Assembly: GCF_011075055.1 (NCBI RefSeq)
Contig: NC_058144.1
Location: 15,491,807-15,555,806, forward strand
Reading direction: 5' to 3'
DNA length: 64,000 bases
Origin: Mangifera indica
Lineage: Eukaryota > Streptophyta > Magnoliopsida > Sapindales > Anacardiaceae
The first letter of the stretch is position 1. Every line of letters begins with the position of its first letter. The position numbers and the translations under genes are program-made. This document shows positions 11,223-21,826 of this stretch, in pieces. Under the pieces are notes generated by a model, which was given only the letters and a program-made list of their open reading frames with translations, did no database searches and was not told where the DNA came from.

Positions 11223-12478
11223 TATAACACCTGGAATCAGGTATGTTAGTAAACTCTACTTCCTAAATTACCCCTAGAGTTGATTTTATAACTCATTGTT
11301 TAAAGAAATTGTAAAAGAATTATTTAAAACCACTAAATCAGCAATACTTTTCAAAGGGGGTAAAATGGTCATTTTAGAAGGATTTAAGAGACAAAGTGGG
11401 AATGTAAATTGAATGCCACACTTGAAATTATATAATGGTGCTAAGGGTTTTTGGTAATTAGCTAAGGATAAAATAGTCATTTATGGAGAAGGTTAAGGGT
11501 AAATTAGTCCAAAATACTTATAAAACAATCAAACTATTCATTTTCTTCTTCTTTGGCCGAGAATTCTCCATAATTTTACTAAAGTTTTTCTTCGAACAAA
11601 AATTCACTAAAAAACCTAGCTAAACCACATAATGTCTAGAGCCTCCAGCTATAAAAAGTATAGATCTATCAATTCTGGTAAGTTTTAAGGTAAAAAGTTT
11701 AATTTTTAAGAGATGTCAAGTTTAGAGTTTTTATAAATGATTATGTTGTTGGTTGGTTAAGGTTGCTAGGAATAAGAAAAGAAGGAAGACAGACTTAAAT
11801 CACCTAATTAGCAAAGAAAATGTAAGAATTTCATACTTTACATACTTGAAGTAATTAGAGTTAGGTTATTCAAATAACCTTTACTTGTATAAGTGTGTAG
11901 GGTATAGAATTAAGGTGATTTATACTTAAAAGAATAAAGAAATTCATTAGGACTTATGATGTAATTTTTTTGCCATAAGTGTATTTTAGACATTTCTTAT
12001 TCCTCGGGTTAGCTTCGTTGATTTTGTGTATTGAGTATGTGAGAAATGATGAATTGATGGAATAATTTGCACTAAGGGTAGGCATATAACTTTTGGCCAT
12101 AAGGATAAAAGTGTCATTTTATGTGATATAGCTTAATTTTGCTTAATTATGTGTATGATGTGTAAAAACCATTATAATAAATATGTATATTCATATAGAA
12201 TGCATGAGATATATGTAAACACACGATAAAATAATTTGATGCTCGATGAGGCTTGAAAAGATTAAGGAAAAACAATGAATGGACATATTTCATCTTATGG
12301 TTATACATGTATACATGAGGAATCATAGCATATGCATGATTTCAGAAAAAAAAAGAAAGAGGAAAAACATTTTCTAAGTTATGCTTGTTTTCAAAAAATG
12401 CAAAACAAGTGTTTTTGGTTTTATAATGACTCATATAATATAGGAAAACATAAAACATGCTTAAAATCCTTACACGTG

Positions 12479-12606
12479 AGTTGTACTGTGTAGACAACAA
12501 AGAAAGATATCAGTTGTGCTGTGTGGACAACAAAAAAAATTTTAGTTGTACTGTATAGACAACAAAGAAAGATGTCAGCTATACTATGTGGACAACAAAG
12601 AAAAAA
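12479..12606. repeat. 33-bp tandem repeat inside the solo LTR, about four copies
   Basis: The unit 'ttgtactgtgtagacaacaa' plus 'agaaagat' recurs at 12481, 12514 and 12546 and then once more, with a period of about 33 bp. The related LTR at 50627-50780 has about five copies. Confidence 0.75.
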
Positions 12607-13204
12607 AATAGTGAAATATGTGTGTAAGAGAGGATTGTACCTTATATGGTGATTGTGAGTACTGTCCTATGTAGTCTAGCCCAATCAATGAAAATATTTG
12701 ACAAACCAAAAAAAAATTAGCAAATATTTTATGAAAGTCATTTGCATTAGAATCATGTATATAAGCCTATGTGGCTGATAAAGAGTTAAGAAAGATGTAC
12801 GATTAGAAAATAGAAAAGTCATGACACTCATACATGCATAAATCATAATGAATGAATCATATTTGTATAGTAAGGAAATGAATAAATGTGTGAATAAAGA
12901 GAATTATGATATGTGGTTAATGCGTGTTCCGTATCGATTATTTTGTATGTGAATAGCCCAGACACACTAAGTATGGAAGAGATTAGTACTGGTATGAAAT
13001 GCTTTGAGTATTGAGTATGATTTTCTTATTAAGCCGTGGTCACTCACTCCATTTAATTTAATATTTTACAGGTAAAGAGTTGCAGCAAAGCTTCCCAAGG
13101 AGCACTAACGAGACATGAGGCTATGGGAGGAGGGCACCACATTTTTATCAATTTATATGTTTTTGGTGTCTATGTGCATATATATATGTATATGTGACTT
13201 TATG

Positions 13205-13246
13205 TGTATATATATATATATATATCTCCTTGACGTATAAAGGTGC

Positions 13247-13295
<49 letters not shown>
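13205..13295. repeat. TA-dinucleotide microsatellite
   Basis: Two long TA runs (about 13207-13225 and 13253-13292), with a further one near 13422-13440. The open frame over this region encodes only alternating Ile/Tyr and is an artefact. Confidence 0.85.
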
Positions 13296-13300
<5 letters not shown>

Positions 13301-13688
13301 TTTGGTTCTTATATGTATATATGTAGTTATTGTATTAATGTGTCTATACCTTTATCTGATGGATAGTATATACTCATGGGAGTATATATATCTTTCTGAT
13401 TATTGGATATATGTGATTATGTATATATATATATATATATGGCTAGTCGTTGAAATTGGTTATAAAGTTTCTGTGGGTGGTAATTTTTATGATGGTTACT
13501 ATTAAGTATTTATTTTGTTAATTTTGATTAAGTTGATGAAAATCCAGTCAGTTGGTAGGACTGGTTTGTGTGAATTGCTAATCAGGAGTGTTACAAGGCA
13601 TAATAAAAAAAAAATTCCCCGAGCCCTCTAAAATAGGGGAACTCTTGTTGTTTTTCTGTAACACACCTATTGGTTAGGAGAGGTTACA

Positions 13689-14258
13689 TAATTTCATGGC
13701 ATCAAATCTAAGAACAATGAACATTCAAGCCAAAACACATAACCAAGAAACTAGACATGCATATAACTCATCATATTCGCATATGAAATCCATTTCATCA
13801 ATTAGATCACCACAATCATGTCTAAATCACTCTAGATCATGTGAATACCATAAAAACTTCATAAAGTTCATGGTCAAACAAGGGAAGCCATTTTACTTAA
13901 TTGGATTTCAGTGAAAATGTTTTCCTTGCACGGCTAATTCTTCTCTCTCTTACACTCTTTATTTTTTGCATTTATGAAAGATAATCGAAGATAGTTAGGT
14001 TATCACATTTTTATTTTATCTTTAGTTCACAATACACAGGTATATATAAGACCATACACGACCGTGTGTCCAGTTACATAACAAAGGCAACCTTCTGTTT
14101 TGTTGTGATCACAATCTGATCACTAATTAACTTTCTACTGACCATATAGGATCGTGTATGCCTCCATACACATGCTTGTATCTTTGAAAGTCATTAATCA
14201 CCAAATTTAAAAACTAGAAAAAGCTAAAATACCCTTAGGCTTACTTATGGGTGCTACA
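13689..14258 (-). mobile_element. Gypsy-type LTR, right part (start of a minus-oriented LTR)
   Basis: Begins with the second TAATT duplication and ends '...gggtgctaca' at 14258, whose reverse complement TGTAGCACCC looks like a gypsy LTR start. Gypsy RNase H sequence on the same strand follows immediately, which fits a 3' LTR orientation, although the intervening integrase is missing. No coding sequence. Confidence 0.42.
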
Positions 14259-14344
14259 TGCTCTTATCCAATAGAGTTGATTTAGTGTCTAATCCAACTA
14301 ACAACCCAATGACTGTCTTATTCTACTCGTAGAGGATATCCTAC

Positions 14345-14705
14345 TGTAACTCAAAAAATGCAATTATCTAAGACAATATTACCTTCCTACCCAAAGCATC
14401 AACCATTACATTTGCCTTACTTTGAGGGTACCTAATGTCCACATCATAATCGTTGACCAATTCTAACCATTATCATTGTCGCATATTCAATTGTCTCTGA
14501 GTAAAAAAGTATTTCAAACTTTTGTGATCAATGTATACATTAGTCTTCACCCTATACAAATAATGGTTCTAGATCTTAAAACCAAATACCATTACAACTA
14601 ACTTTAAATCGTGGGTTAGGTAATTGTTTTGATAATCTTTCAGCTGATAGGAGACATATGTAATCACCTTACTTTTTTGTATCAAGACAGCACCAAGTCC
14701 TGAAT
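14345..14705 (-). pseudogene. Ty3/gypsy RNase H fragment, copy 1
   Basis: The minus strand encodes an RNase H-like run: LGAVLIQ, then [38 protein letters not shown] and QRQLNMRQ. These match the gypsy RNase H order 'gaVLmQ..kviayaSrqLk.hE.nY.thdlEl.Avv.al' and 'tDHkSLkYlf.Q..lN.Rq'. Catalytic acidic positions are partly lost. The fragment ends abruptly at 14705 against a copia LTR start. It is the first member of a tandem duplication; copy 2 lies at 16060-16410. Confidence 0.68.
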
Positions 14706-14905
14706 GTTATGCATCTATATACAGATCATACTCTTCATCCTCAATTCGTAGAGTCAAGAATAGAACTATAATCAATCTTTGTATTTGTACGATCATATAT
14801 ATAGTCAACATATGAATTAAATAACAAGCAATCCTTTTATTAATTATTAATATAAAATTATGTCCATAAATACCAAATTCAATTGGCTCTAGCAAACCTA
14901 CCTTA
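14706..14905 (-). mobile_element. Truncated copia LTR start, copy 1
   Basis: About 200 bp related to family A LTRs ('attaatataaaattatgtcc', 'aaataccaaattcaattggc'). It is followed on the right by 'cacccacttgcac', whose complement resembles a polypurine tract. The LTR is cut at 14705, where gypsy RNase H sequence begins. Confidence 0.55.
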
Positions 14906-16050
14906 ACAATCACCCACTTGCACTATAGCCAATCGATTATATATCTAATGTTGACCTCGATTATATGCCTATCATGCTTTTGCTGTGACAAAGATTTTGT
15001 CAATAAATCAGTCAACTTGTCATTTGTATCAATCTTTGCTATTTGTATATCATTAGGTGATATCGTTAGAGTATGTGTTTGGACCATTAATGAGACCATG
15101 ACTCCTTTGCTTGAGCAATCGCTTCATTGTTGTTGCAATAGAGTTTAATCAACTCGGTGATACTTAAAACCACTCCTAGTTCAATTATAAACTTTTTTAT
15201 CTATACAACCTCTTTAACCACTTCTGAGAGGGTAATATACTCACACTCAATTGTAGAATTAGCCATTGTACTTTTTTTGGAACTTTTCCAACTAATTGTA
15301 CCACTATTTAACCAAAACACAAACCTTGATTCCTCTTCATAAACTAAGAATACAGCCCTAGTCTTTCTTCGGTACTTCAGAATGTTCTTGACAGTTATCT
15401 GGTGTTTTTAACTTAGATCAGATTGATATCTACTACAAATGCTCAAGGCGTATGAGACATCAATCCTTGTATGTAGCATGACATATATGATTGATCTTAT
15501 AATTAAAGCATATAAGACCCTACATATCTTATCTCTCTCAGATTATGTATATGGGCATATCCCTTTTGAAAGATATACATCATGGGATGTACGCAGAAAT
15601 CCTTTCTTGGATTCTTCCATGTTGAATTCAGCCGATATCGTGTCTATGTATGTGTTTTGACTTAGGCCTAATAGTCCATGCTCTCTATCTCTGTAAATTT
15701 TAATATAAAGAATGTAGGATATTTCTCTTAAGTCTTTTATGGAAAAACACTTGACTAACTAAGCCTTTACTAATTGCAAGTTTGGTATGTCATTTCTAAT
15801 AATCAAGATGTCATCGACATATAATACTAGAAATGCAATCACACTTCTATTGACCTTCTTGTACACACACAGTTCATTTACATTTTTAATGAACCTGAAC
15901 TCATGAATAGCTTCATCAAAACAAATATTCTAGCTTTTCAAGATTTCATAACATCCAACCATTTATCAAAATCTAGACTTGAAATAATCTCATCGTAAGT
16001 CTTAGGTTTGTCATCATTGATGACTAGTACATTATCAAGCTAAGTCAAGA
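14906..16050 (-). pseudogene. Copia pol fragment (RNase H and reverse transcriptase), copy 1
   Basis: The minus strand reads, from right to left, a reverse-transcriptase tail with a degraded AYILG-like segment and 'IDKILARFN'-type residues, then the copia RNase H signature around 15150-15370: SWKSSKKSTMANSTIECEYI followed by TLSEVVKEVVWIKKFI and ELGVVLS. This is the usual copia 'STaeAEYia.seA.keavWlkkfl.eLg' pattern. Many stops and frameshifts interrupt it. The LTR start at 14706-14905 follows it on the minus strand in the expected order. No function is possible. Confidence 0.68.
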
Positions 16051-16059
16051 GAAAACTTA

Positions 16060-16410
16060 GGAAATGTAATTATTTGAGACAACATTACCTTCCTACTCAA
16101 AGCATCAACCATTGCATTTGCCTTACTCGGAGGGTACTTGATGTCCATATCATAATCGTTGACCAATTCTAACCATTAACACTCTCGCATATTCAATTGC
16201 CTTTAAGTGAAAAAGTATTTCAAACTTTTGTAATTAGTGTATATATTAGTCTTCACCCTATACAGATAATGGCTTTAGATCTTAATAGCAAATTCCATTG
16301 TAGCCAATTCTAAATCATGAGTCAGGTACCTATTCTTATAATCTTTTAGTTGGCATGAGGCATATGCAATCATCTTACCTTTTTGTATCAAGATAGCACC
16401 AAGTCCCTGA
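16060..16410 (-). pseudogene. Ty3/gypsy RNase H fragment, copy 2
   Basis: Parallel to the fragment at 14345-14705, with the same residues in the same order and the same abrupt junction to copia LTR sequence. Copy-specific substitutions are scattered throughout, so the duplication is not recent. Confidence 0.62.
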
Positions 16411-16610
16411 TGTTATACAGTTGTATACAGATCATACTCCTCATCCTTAATTAGTAGAGTCAAGATCAGAGCTGTAATCAATATTTGTATTTGCACGATC
16501 ATATAAATAGTTAACATATGAATTAAATAATAAACAATTATTTTATTAATTATTAATATAAAATTACATCCATAAATACCAAATTCAATTAGCTTTAGCA
16601 CGCTTACACT
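16411..16610 (-). mobile_element. Truncated copia LTR start, copy 2
   Basis: Duplicate of 14706-14905. It shares 'attaatataaaattacatcc' and 'aaataccaaattcaattagc' and is joined to the gypsy fragment at the same place. Confidence 0.55.
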
Positions 16611-18150
16611 AACATCCACTTGCACTTATATATTAAATGTCAGACTCGACTACATGTCTGTCATGCTTCTACTGTGATAAAGGTTTTTTAATGAGTTAGC
16701 CAAATTGTCATTTGTATCAATCCTTGCTATCTGTATATCATCAGGTGATATGGTCTAAGTGTGTGACTCCTTTGCCAGAGCAATCACTCCATTGTTGCCA
16801 TAATAGAGCTCAATCAGCTCGGTGATACTCAGAACTGCTCCAAGTTCAATTATTTACTTCTTGATCCATACAACCTCTTTAGCCATTTCTGAGAAGCAAT
16901 ATACTCAGACTCAGTTGTAGAATTAGCCACTGTACTTTTCTTAGAGCTTTTCTAGCTAAGTATACCACCATTTAAACAAAACACAAACATTGATTCCCTT
17001 TTGTAAACCAAGATTACAACCCTAGTCCTTCTTTGGCACTTTAGAATGTTCTTGACAGTCATCTAGTGTTTTTCACCTAGATCAGATTAATATCTACTTC
17101 AAATACTCAAGGCATATGAGACATCAATCCTTATACATAACATAACATACATGATTGATCTTATAGTCAAAGCATATAGGATCGTACTCATCTTATCTCG
17201 CTCAAATTATGTACATGGACATATCTCTTTTGAATGATATATACTATGAAAGATAGGAATAAATCCTTTCTTGGATTCTTCTATATTGAATTTAATCAAA
17301 ACTATGTCTATATATGTGTTTTGACTTAGGCTTGATAGTCTACATTTTCTATCTCTGTAAATTTTAATTTCAAGAATATAGGTTACTTCTCTTAAGTCTT
17401 TCATGAAGAAAAACTTGGCTAACTAAGCCTTTACTGATTGCAATGCAATCATACTCATATTAACCTTCTTGTACACATATGGTTCATTTTTTTTATGAAT
17501 CCGAACTCATAAATAACTCTATCAAAACAAATATTCTAGTTTTTCAAGATTTCATGACATCTAACCATTTATCAAAATTTAGACTTGAAATAACCTCATC
17601 GTAAGTCTTAGGTTTGTCATTATTGATGAATAGTACATCATCACGCTAAGTCAAGAGAAAACCAAATCTCTTTGACTCATGACGTACTCATATAGACCTA
17701 CATAGCTTTTGTGGCATTGAGGTTGTTCTGCCTAAAGTTAGGGAACTTCCTCATCATGATCAACCATCTATGATGACACTTCATCTTGCTTAACATCTAT
17801 GGTATTTTGTTATATAAGAACTTTATCGAGCTTTACCCTTCTCCTATTAGTTCTCTTGAGAATAAATTTTTTATCAAGAAACACACCAATATGAGCAATA
17901 AAGACCTTTTGCTCTTTCAGGTAGTGGAAGCAGTATCCCTTGATAACCTTTAGGTACTCCACAAAGACATACTTTTTAGACTTGCCACTTAGCTTGTTCA
18001 AAGTCAATTTCTTAACATAAGCTTCCCTGTCTCAAATCCTTAAGTAATCTAGATTGGGTTTTCTCCTAGTCCATAACTTGTATAAAGTTTTCTCTATAGA
18101 CTTAGATGGGACACAATTCAATGTAAAGGCAACAGTTTCTAAGGTAACAG
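16611..18150 (-). pseudogene. Copia pol fragment (integrase tail, RT, RNase H), copy 2
   Basis: The RNase H and RT parts duplicate copy 1. Frame 17207-17404 (minus) gives MKDLREVTYILEIKIYRDRK, the copia RT 'mkDLGea.yiLGikI.rdr' block. Beyond the duplicated part, 17810-18007 (minus) encodes KLSGKSKKYVFVEYLKVIKG followed by YCFHYLKEQKVFIAHIGVFL. This is the copia integrase C-terminal 'sKkyiFvGYpketkGY.fy.p.e.kvfvsr.a.Fle' linker. The integrase core and gag are missing, and the element stops near 18150. Confidence 0.68.
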
Positions 18151-18479
18151 TTAATGAAATTGTTAGCAAAAAGCTTTGGTGAGTAGATGTAAGATGACAT
18201 TAATATGATTTGAATGTTGTTTTTGTGAGATTTTGAGCAAAAATGGAGTAATTGGTGTTGGCAAAAAAAATAGGGATTTAGGGATTCGGTTTAAAGAAGA
18301 AAAAGGGGAAAGTGATGATGTGACAATATATGACAAACACTTTATAATAATTATTTTTTTTATAAATGAAAGAGCATTGTCATGGGTGGTTTTTTTTTGT
18401 GCATGCTAGTTGTGACACATGTGACTTATATATATATAATTTATAAAATAATATATAGAAAGTAAGTGAGAATAATCAA
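18151..18479. other. AT-rich stretch, nothing recognised
   Basis: Contains a poly-T run and TA stretches; no supported gene or element. Confidence 0.3.
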
Positions 18480-18989
18480 TGCAAAACAAATAGACAACTT
18501 AAGCAATCAATCAACAGACACCAAACAAGAATTAAAGAGTTGAGTTTTAAAAAAGCTCAATTAGAGTGGTTTAGAGCTTTCTCTTGCAAGCCTCCTACGT
18601 TCACTTCTCTAAAAAAATCACCTTGGAGTTCCACTATCTCTTGGAAAACTTTTTATACTAGTTCGTCTGGGATTATGCCCAATACACTAGCTTTCTGGGA
18701 TTGAGCCCATGAATTTTTTATTACATGAAGATGTGAGTATTGAATGCCTTTCTAAGGCTAAAAAATACAGGTTGAGTACACTTGGACTCTCAAAAAATGG
18801 TTTTTTAGGATTACTTTAAATATACTCATCATAAGCAACATGTGGTATGCTCACTAGATGTGCAACATGCACGCCTATCATGCAATATACATGCTTGACA
18901 AGACCAAAGCTCTGACCATCGTTAAATCAAAAGAGTCTTTTGTTAAATAAGGGAAATTTGCATGCTAAGCATGCATTTGTTTAAACTAG
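18480..18989 (-). mobile_element. SIRE-like copia LTR fragment
   Basis: The reverse complement of about 18560-18612 carries 'gaagtgaacgtaggaggctt' and 'aaaccactct', matching 'gaagtggatgtaggaggctt' and 'gaaccactct' at 28777-28822 in the LTR of the element at 27848-36055. Order and orientation are consistent with a minus-strand LTR tail. Boundaries are uncertain. Confidence 0.5.
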
Positions 18990-19245
18990 GATCTAGTGTG
19001 CACATGCACTAATTAAAATGCATTTCTATATGTTAGGCTCCAGTATGCACATCCACACATGTTAGCATGCACATGCACTAATTAAAATGCATTTTTATAG
19101 GTTGGGATCTAGTGTGCACATTCATACACATTAGGGTGCACATGTACCAATTAAAATGCATTTCTATAGGCTGGGATCTAGTGTGCACATCCACACACAT
19201 TAGGGTGTACCTGCACCTTTTAAAACACATTCCTATAGCCCATAA
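18987..19245. repeat. 69-bp tandem repeat, about 3.5 copies
   Basis: 'aattaaaatgcatttctata' recurs at 19011, 19080 and 19149 (exact 69-bp spacing), each followed by a 'gatctagtgtgcacatcca'-type block. A degraded further copy ends near 19245. Units are rich in TGCA and TGTGCACA palindromes. Confidence 0.8.
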
Positions 19246-20340
19246 TACACCCATACCAAGCATGTCACATTTGAGTCAAATCTCGGGATGTATTTGATGT
19301 TTCATAAAAGACTAGACTTGAAAACGTAGGCATAATTATGAGTTATATTGCAGGCCAGTTGATGAGACTTCTTGGTCTTGGGAATGCATAGGCCAATTCA
19401 TGAGACATCTTGATCTTTGGAAGTGGAATAAGAATAATTCATTATTGAAAGGGAGGTAAGCGACACTTGAGATGGGTATTCATCCCAGTTATGGTTATAG
19501 GAGGTACCTAAGATGGGTGCTCAGTTTAGTGTACATTTGAGACAAATATCTATAAAAGGCACTTGAGACGAGTGTCCAGCCATTGTGTCTAGGGTACGTT
19601 TAATAGTGAGACTCTATCGAGGAGGGTTGATAGACAATACCATCGAAATCACAATTACCTACTGAGTATTTATACTTAACATGTTCTTTGTTCTATATTT
19701 GTAGCAAGGAGAGATGACGGGTAGGCAGGGAAGTGAGTTGATAGGCATGTTGAGCTACATATATGGCTACATCTATTTCATTGTTTTAGTTAATATTTTT
19801 TATGAAATTATGCATGTTGGAAATAATAATTTTATTTGTAACTGCTAAACTCGTTTTCAAAATACCTTTTGGCATGCTTATTTAATATCAATAAATATAT
19901 CATGCTTCTTATTCATATAAATTAAATGGGCGTTTTAATTTAACATTATTCACATGTGGCACGTCTTTTTGGGATAATTACCATTAAAGGTATGCTTCCA
20001 ATGAAGGTGTTACAAAAGCACCTCCACATCCACGAGCCTCTGAATAGTATGTATGTGCATATTCGAGCCTCCTAAAGTTTGTGTTTTATGTGGATACCAA
20101 GGTGTATCCTTACCCTTGGGGTCAAGAGCGATTGTAGCCTAACTTAGAGATTGACAAAGTGAAGAAGTCACCAAATGTAGGTATGAATTCTTAGAACCTC
20201 ACCCCCCCTCCCCCCATGTTGAGTTGCCATACTTGTAAATCAATATGTATATGAATGTGATCCTTCGGTTGTTTGCGGTTTCTATTTGATTTTAAAAATC
20301 CATATAATGATGCATAAAATGCTATGAACATTTACGTAAG
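19246..20340. other. Unassigned repetitive DNA, possibly LTR-derived
   Basis: There are repeated 'cacttgagatgggt' / 'cacttgagacgagt' phrases between 19468 and 19580. The 'caaggagagatgacgggtag' string near 19705 resembles the end of gypsy LTRs. Neither a boundary nor a coding sequence could be fixed. Confidence 0.3.
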
Positions 20341-20788
20341 GACTAATGTAGCCCTGTTTGCTAAGAAGATTTATTCCTTAAGCACTATAACAACTATCCA
20401 CATAAAATCGGTGATTATGTCTATAACATGCACCTATGTGTCATACCAAACAGTCAACAAATAGCTTTAACGTGTGAGATCTATCAGTACTTTTTTATGG
20501 TGTCATTAAACACGATGACAAATCTATCAATACTATCCATGTCCGTGATCATTGTAAAATTAGAACTACAGATGTTTTAAGAGCAGCTATCTAATGTGCA
20601 TATAAAGTCATTATGATTAATTGTCAAACGCTTATTCCCTTGTCATGGTTTTGAAATTCTAAAGACATTTATCTAAACATAAATATATGCTCTCATAGAT
20701 AAAAAGAGTTACAAAAAATTATAAATATGACCTTATTTCATGAAATAATATCGGTATAGGGATTAGTTATTAGGCACCAACCCGAACA
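20341..20788 (-). mobile_element. Copia-type LTR fragment (family A relative)
   Basis: Follows the same phrase order as the LTRs at 39.9-40.6 kb and 48.7-49.3 kb, for example 'cacctatgtgtcataccaaa' and 'aatgtgcatataaagtca'. It ends 'caccaacccgaaca' at 20788, whose complement TGTTCGGGTTGGTG is an LTR start. The left end is unresolved and no internal region follows clearly. Confidence 0.5.
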
Positions 20789-21818
20789 ACTGGCTACCCA
20801 ATCAAAATTTACTTTGAGCAATACACGGGCCAAGTTTCCTCTTTTAGATGCCATCAGTTATTGGTAATAAACGCATCAATTGATTCTTATTGAAGGAAAA
20901 CCGATAATAATTACCTAACTGCTATTAATTTTATGTTGACAAGGACTATCTTGGGTAGAAATCAAAGAGGTGGTAATCTTCAACAGTATTTAGAGTTGTT
21001 ATAAATCGTACTTCTGCATATAAGAATTGAAAGTCTAGGAAGGAATGATGCCAGGGCGTCTCAAACTCAAGTAACACAAATTAAAGGGTGGCGGGTCTTG
21101 AGTGTTTGATGAATTGTTAATGCATCTAATAAGGTTATCCACAAATTGACGTATCATTTCCTTGATTATTTAGGTTAAAAAATTCAACTGATTCTTGAAG
21201 CAAAGATATTAAATGAATATATAGAAATATGGCTATATACAATTCGTCTCCAATTTCTACATATAATTAATTTAACTTTATTTCAAGAGGATTGTATTTT
21301 TTTGTTCCAAGCACACTAATGTGTCCATTAGTAGCGCTGAGCAAATGAAATGTGTCTATTGGTTTCTACTTGGAGATAGCCAGCTTCTTGGTTCTGAATT
21401 TTATGGAATGACATCGTTCCATAAACCTAAAAAATGGTTTAGTTGCCTTAATTATATTTTCCCTAGGTCAAATTTCTGTCTGAACTGAACTTCGTTTTAC
21501 TTTAAATTTGTAACACTCAAATTTCTTTGCTGGAGTTAATTGGTTTCAAGTTCATTGTTGGAATAATTTCTTTGGCGTTAGTTTTGGGCAGATGCTTGGA
21601 TTTCTTGTCTTATTTTTTCAATTTATTTTCTAGTTGCATTATTGTTGGTTGCTTTGATTTGGTAGAGAATCAATTCCTGTATGTAGGCAATATATATACA
21701 TATAATCAAAATCTTATAATTGTTAGTGTACAAGTCTAAATATTATATTGAATCAAGAAAGAAAAAGAGGCAAATTAATCAGATTAATTAGAATCCAACT
21801 AGCCAACACACTTGTTTA
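20789..21818. other. Intergenic AT-rich DNA, nothing recognised
   Basis: A 70-codon hydrophobic frame at 21527-21739 has no family resemblance. I see no other structure. Confidence 0.35.
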
Positions 21819-21826
21819 TAATTTTA
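21819..21826. repeat. 8-bp target-site duplication TAATTTTA, left copy
   Basis: Directly precedes the element at 21827-22716 and is repeated exactly at 22717-22724. Confidence 0.8.

Larger units (their letters stand above)
11223..13688 (+). mobile_element. Solo LTR of the Ty3/gypsy chromovirus family (2466 bp)
   Basis: It begins TATAACACC (a mutated TGTAACACC) and ends GGTTACA. Its sequence matches the 5' LTR at 49425-51164 and the 3' LTR at 55995-57132 along their lengths. Perfect 5-bp TAATT duplications flank it. There is no primer-binding site or coding region beside it, so it is a solo LTR left by LTR-LTR recombination. It carries a 684-bp central segment (12679-13362) that is absent from the 5' LTR of the resident element. 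That segment is rich in TA dinucleotides. Confidence 0.88.
14355..16052. repeat. Tandem duplication of a chimeric retroelement segment, unit 1
   Basis: This unit holds gypsy RNase H, a truncated copia LTR and copia RNase H plus reverse transcriptase, all minus strand. Unit 2 (16053-17660) repeats the same order and the same junctions. The offset is 1706 bp near the left end and 1607 bp near the right end, because unit 2 has lost roughly 100 bp (including the segment equivalent to about 15780-15835). Confidence 0.8.
16053..17660. repeat. Tandem duplication of the chimeric segment, unit 2
   Basis: Repeats unit 1: gypsy RNase H (to about 16410), copia LTR start (16411-16610), then copia RNase H and RT. 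Beyond about 17650 it continues into more copia sequence that unit 1 lacks. That places unit 2 as the copy with the original right-hand context. Confidence 0.78.

Noticed and set aside
12480..12610. Short regularly spaced repeats, considered as a CRISPR-like array
   Set aside because: Units are contiguous with no unique spacers, they sit in an LTR, and the sequence is plant nuclear DNA.
13194..13505. 103-codon frame of alternating Ile and Tyr
   Set aside because: Translation of TA microsatellites inside the solo LTR.
9499..14258. One single gypsy LTR running from the primer-binding site at 9486 to 14258 (minus the solo LTR)
   Set aside because: The gag relic next to that primer-binding site is copia-type, and 9.5-10.4 kb does not read like the gypsy LTR; two separate elements are more likely.
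19078..19297. Small frames with repeated CTLMCVDVHTRSQPI-type units on both strands
   Set aside because: They arise from the 69-bp tandem repeat (69 is a multiple of three).
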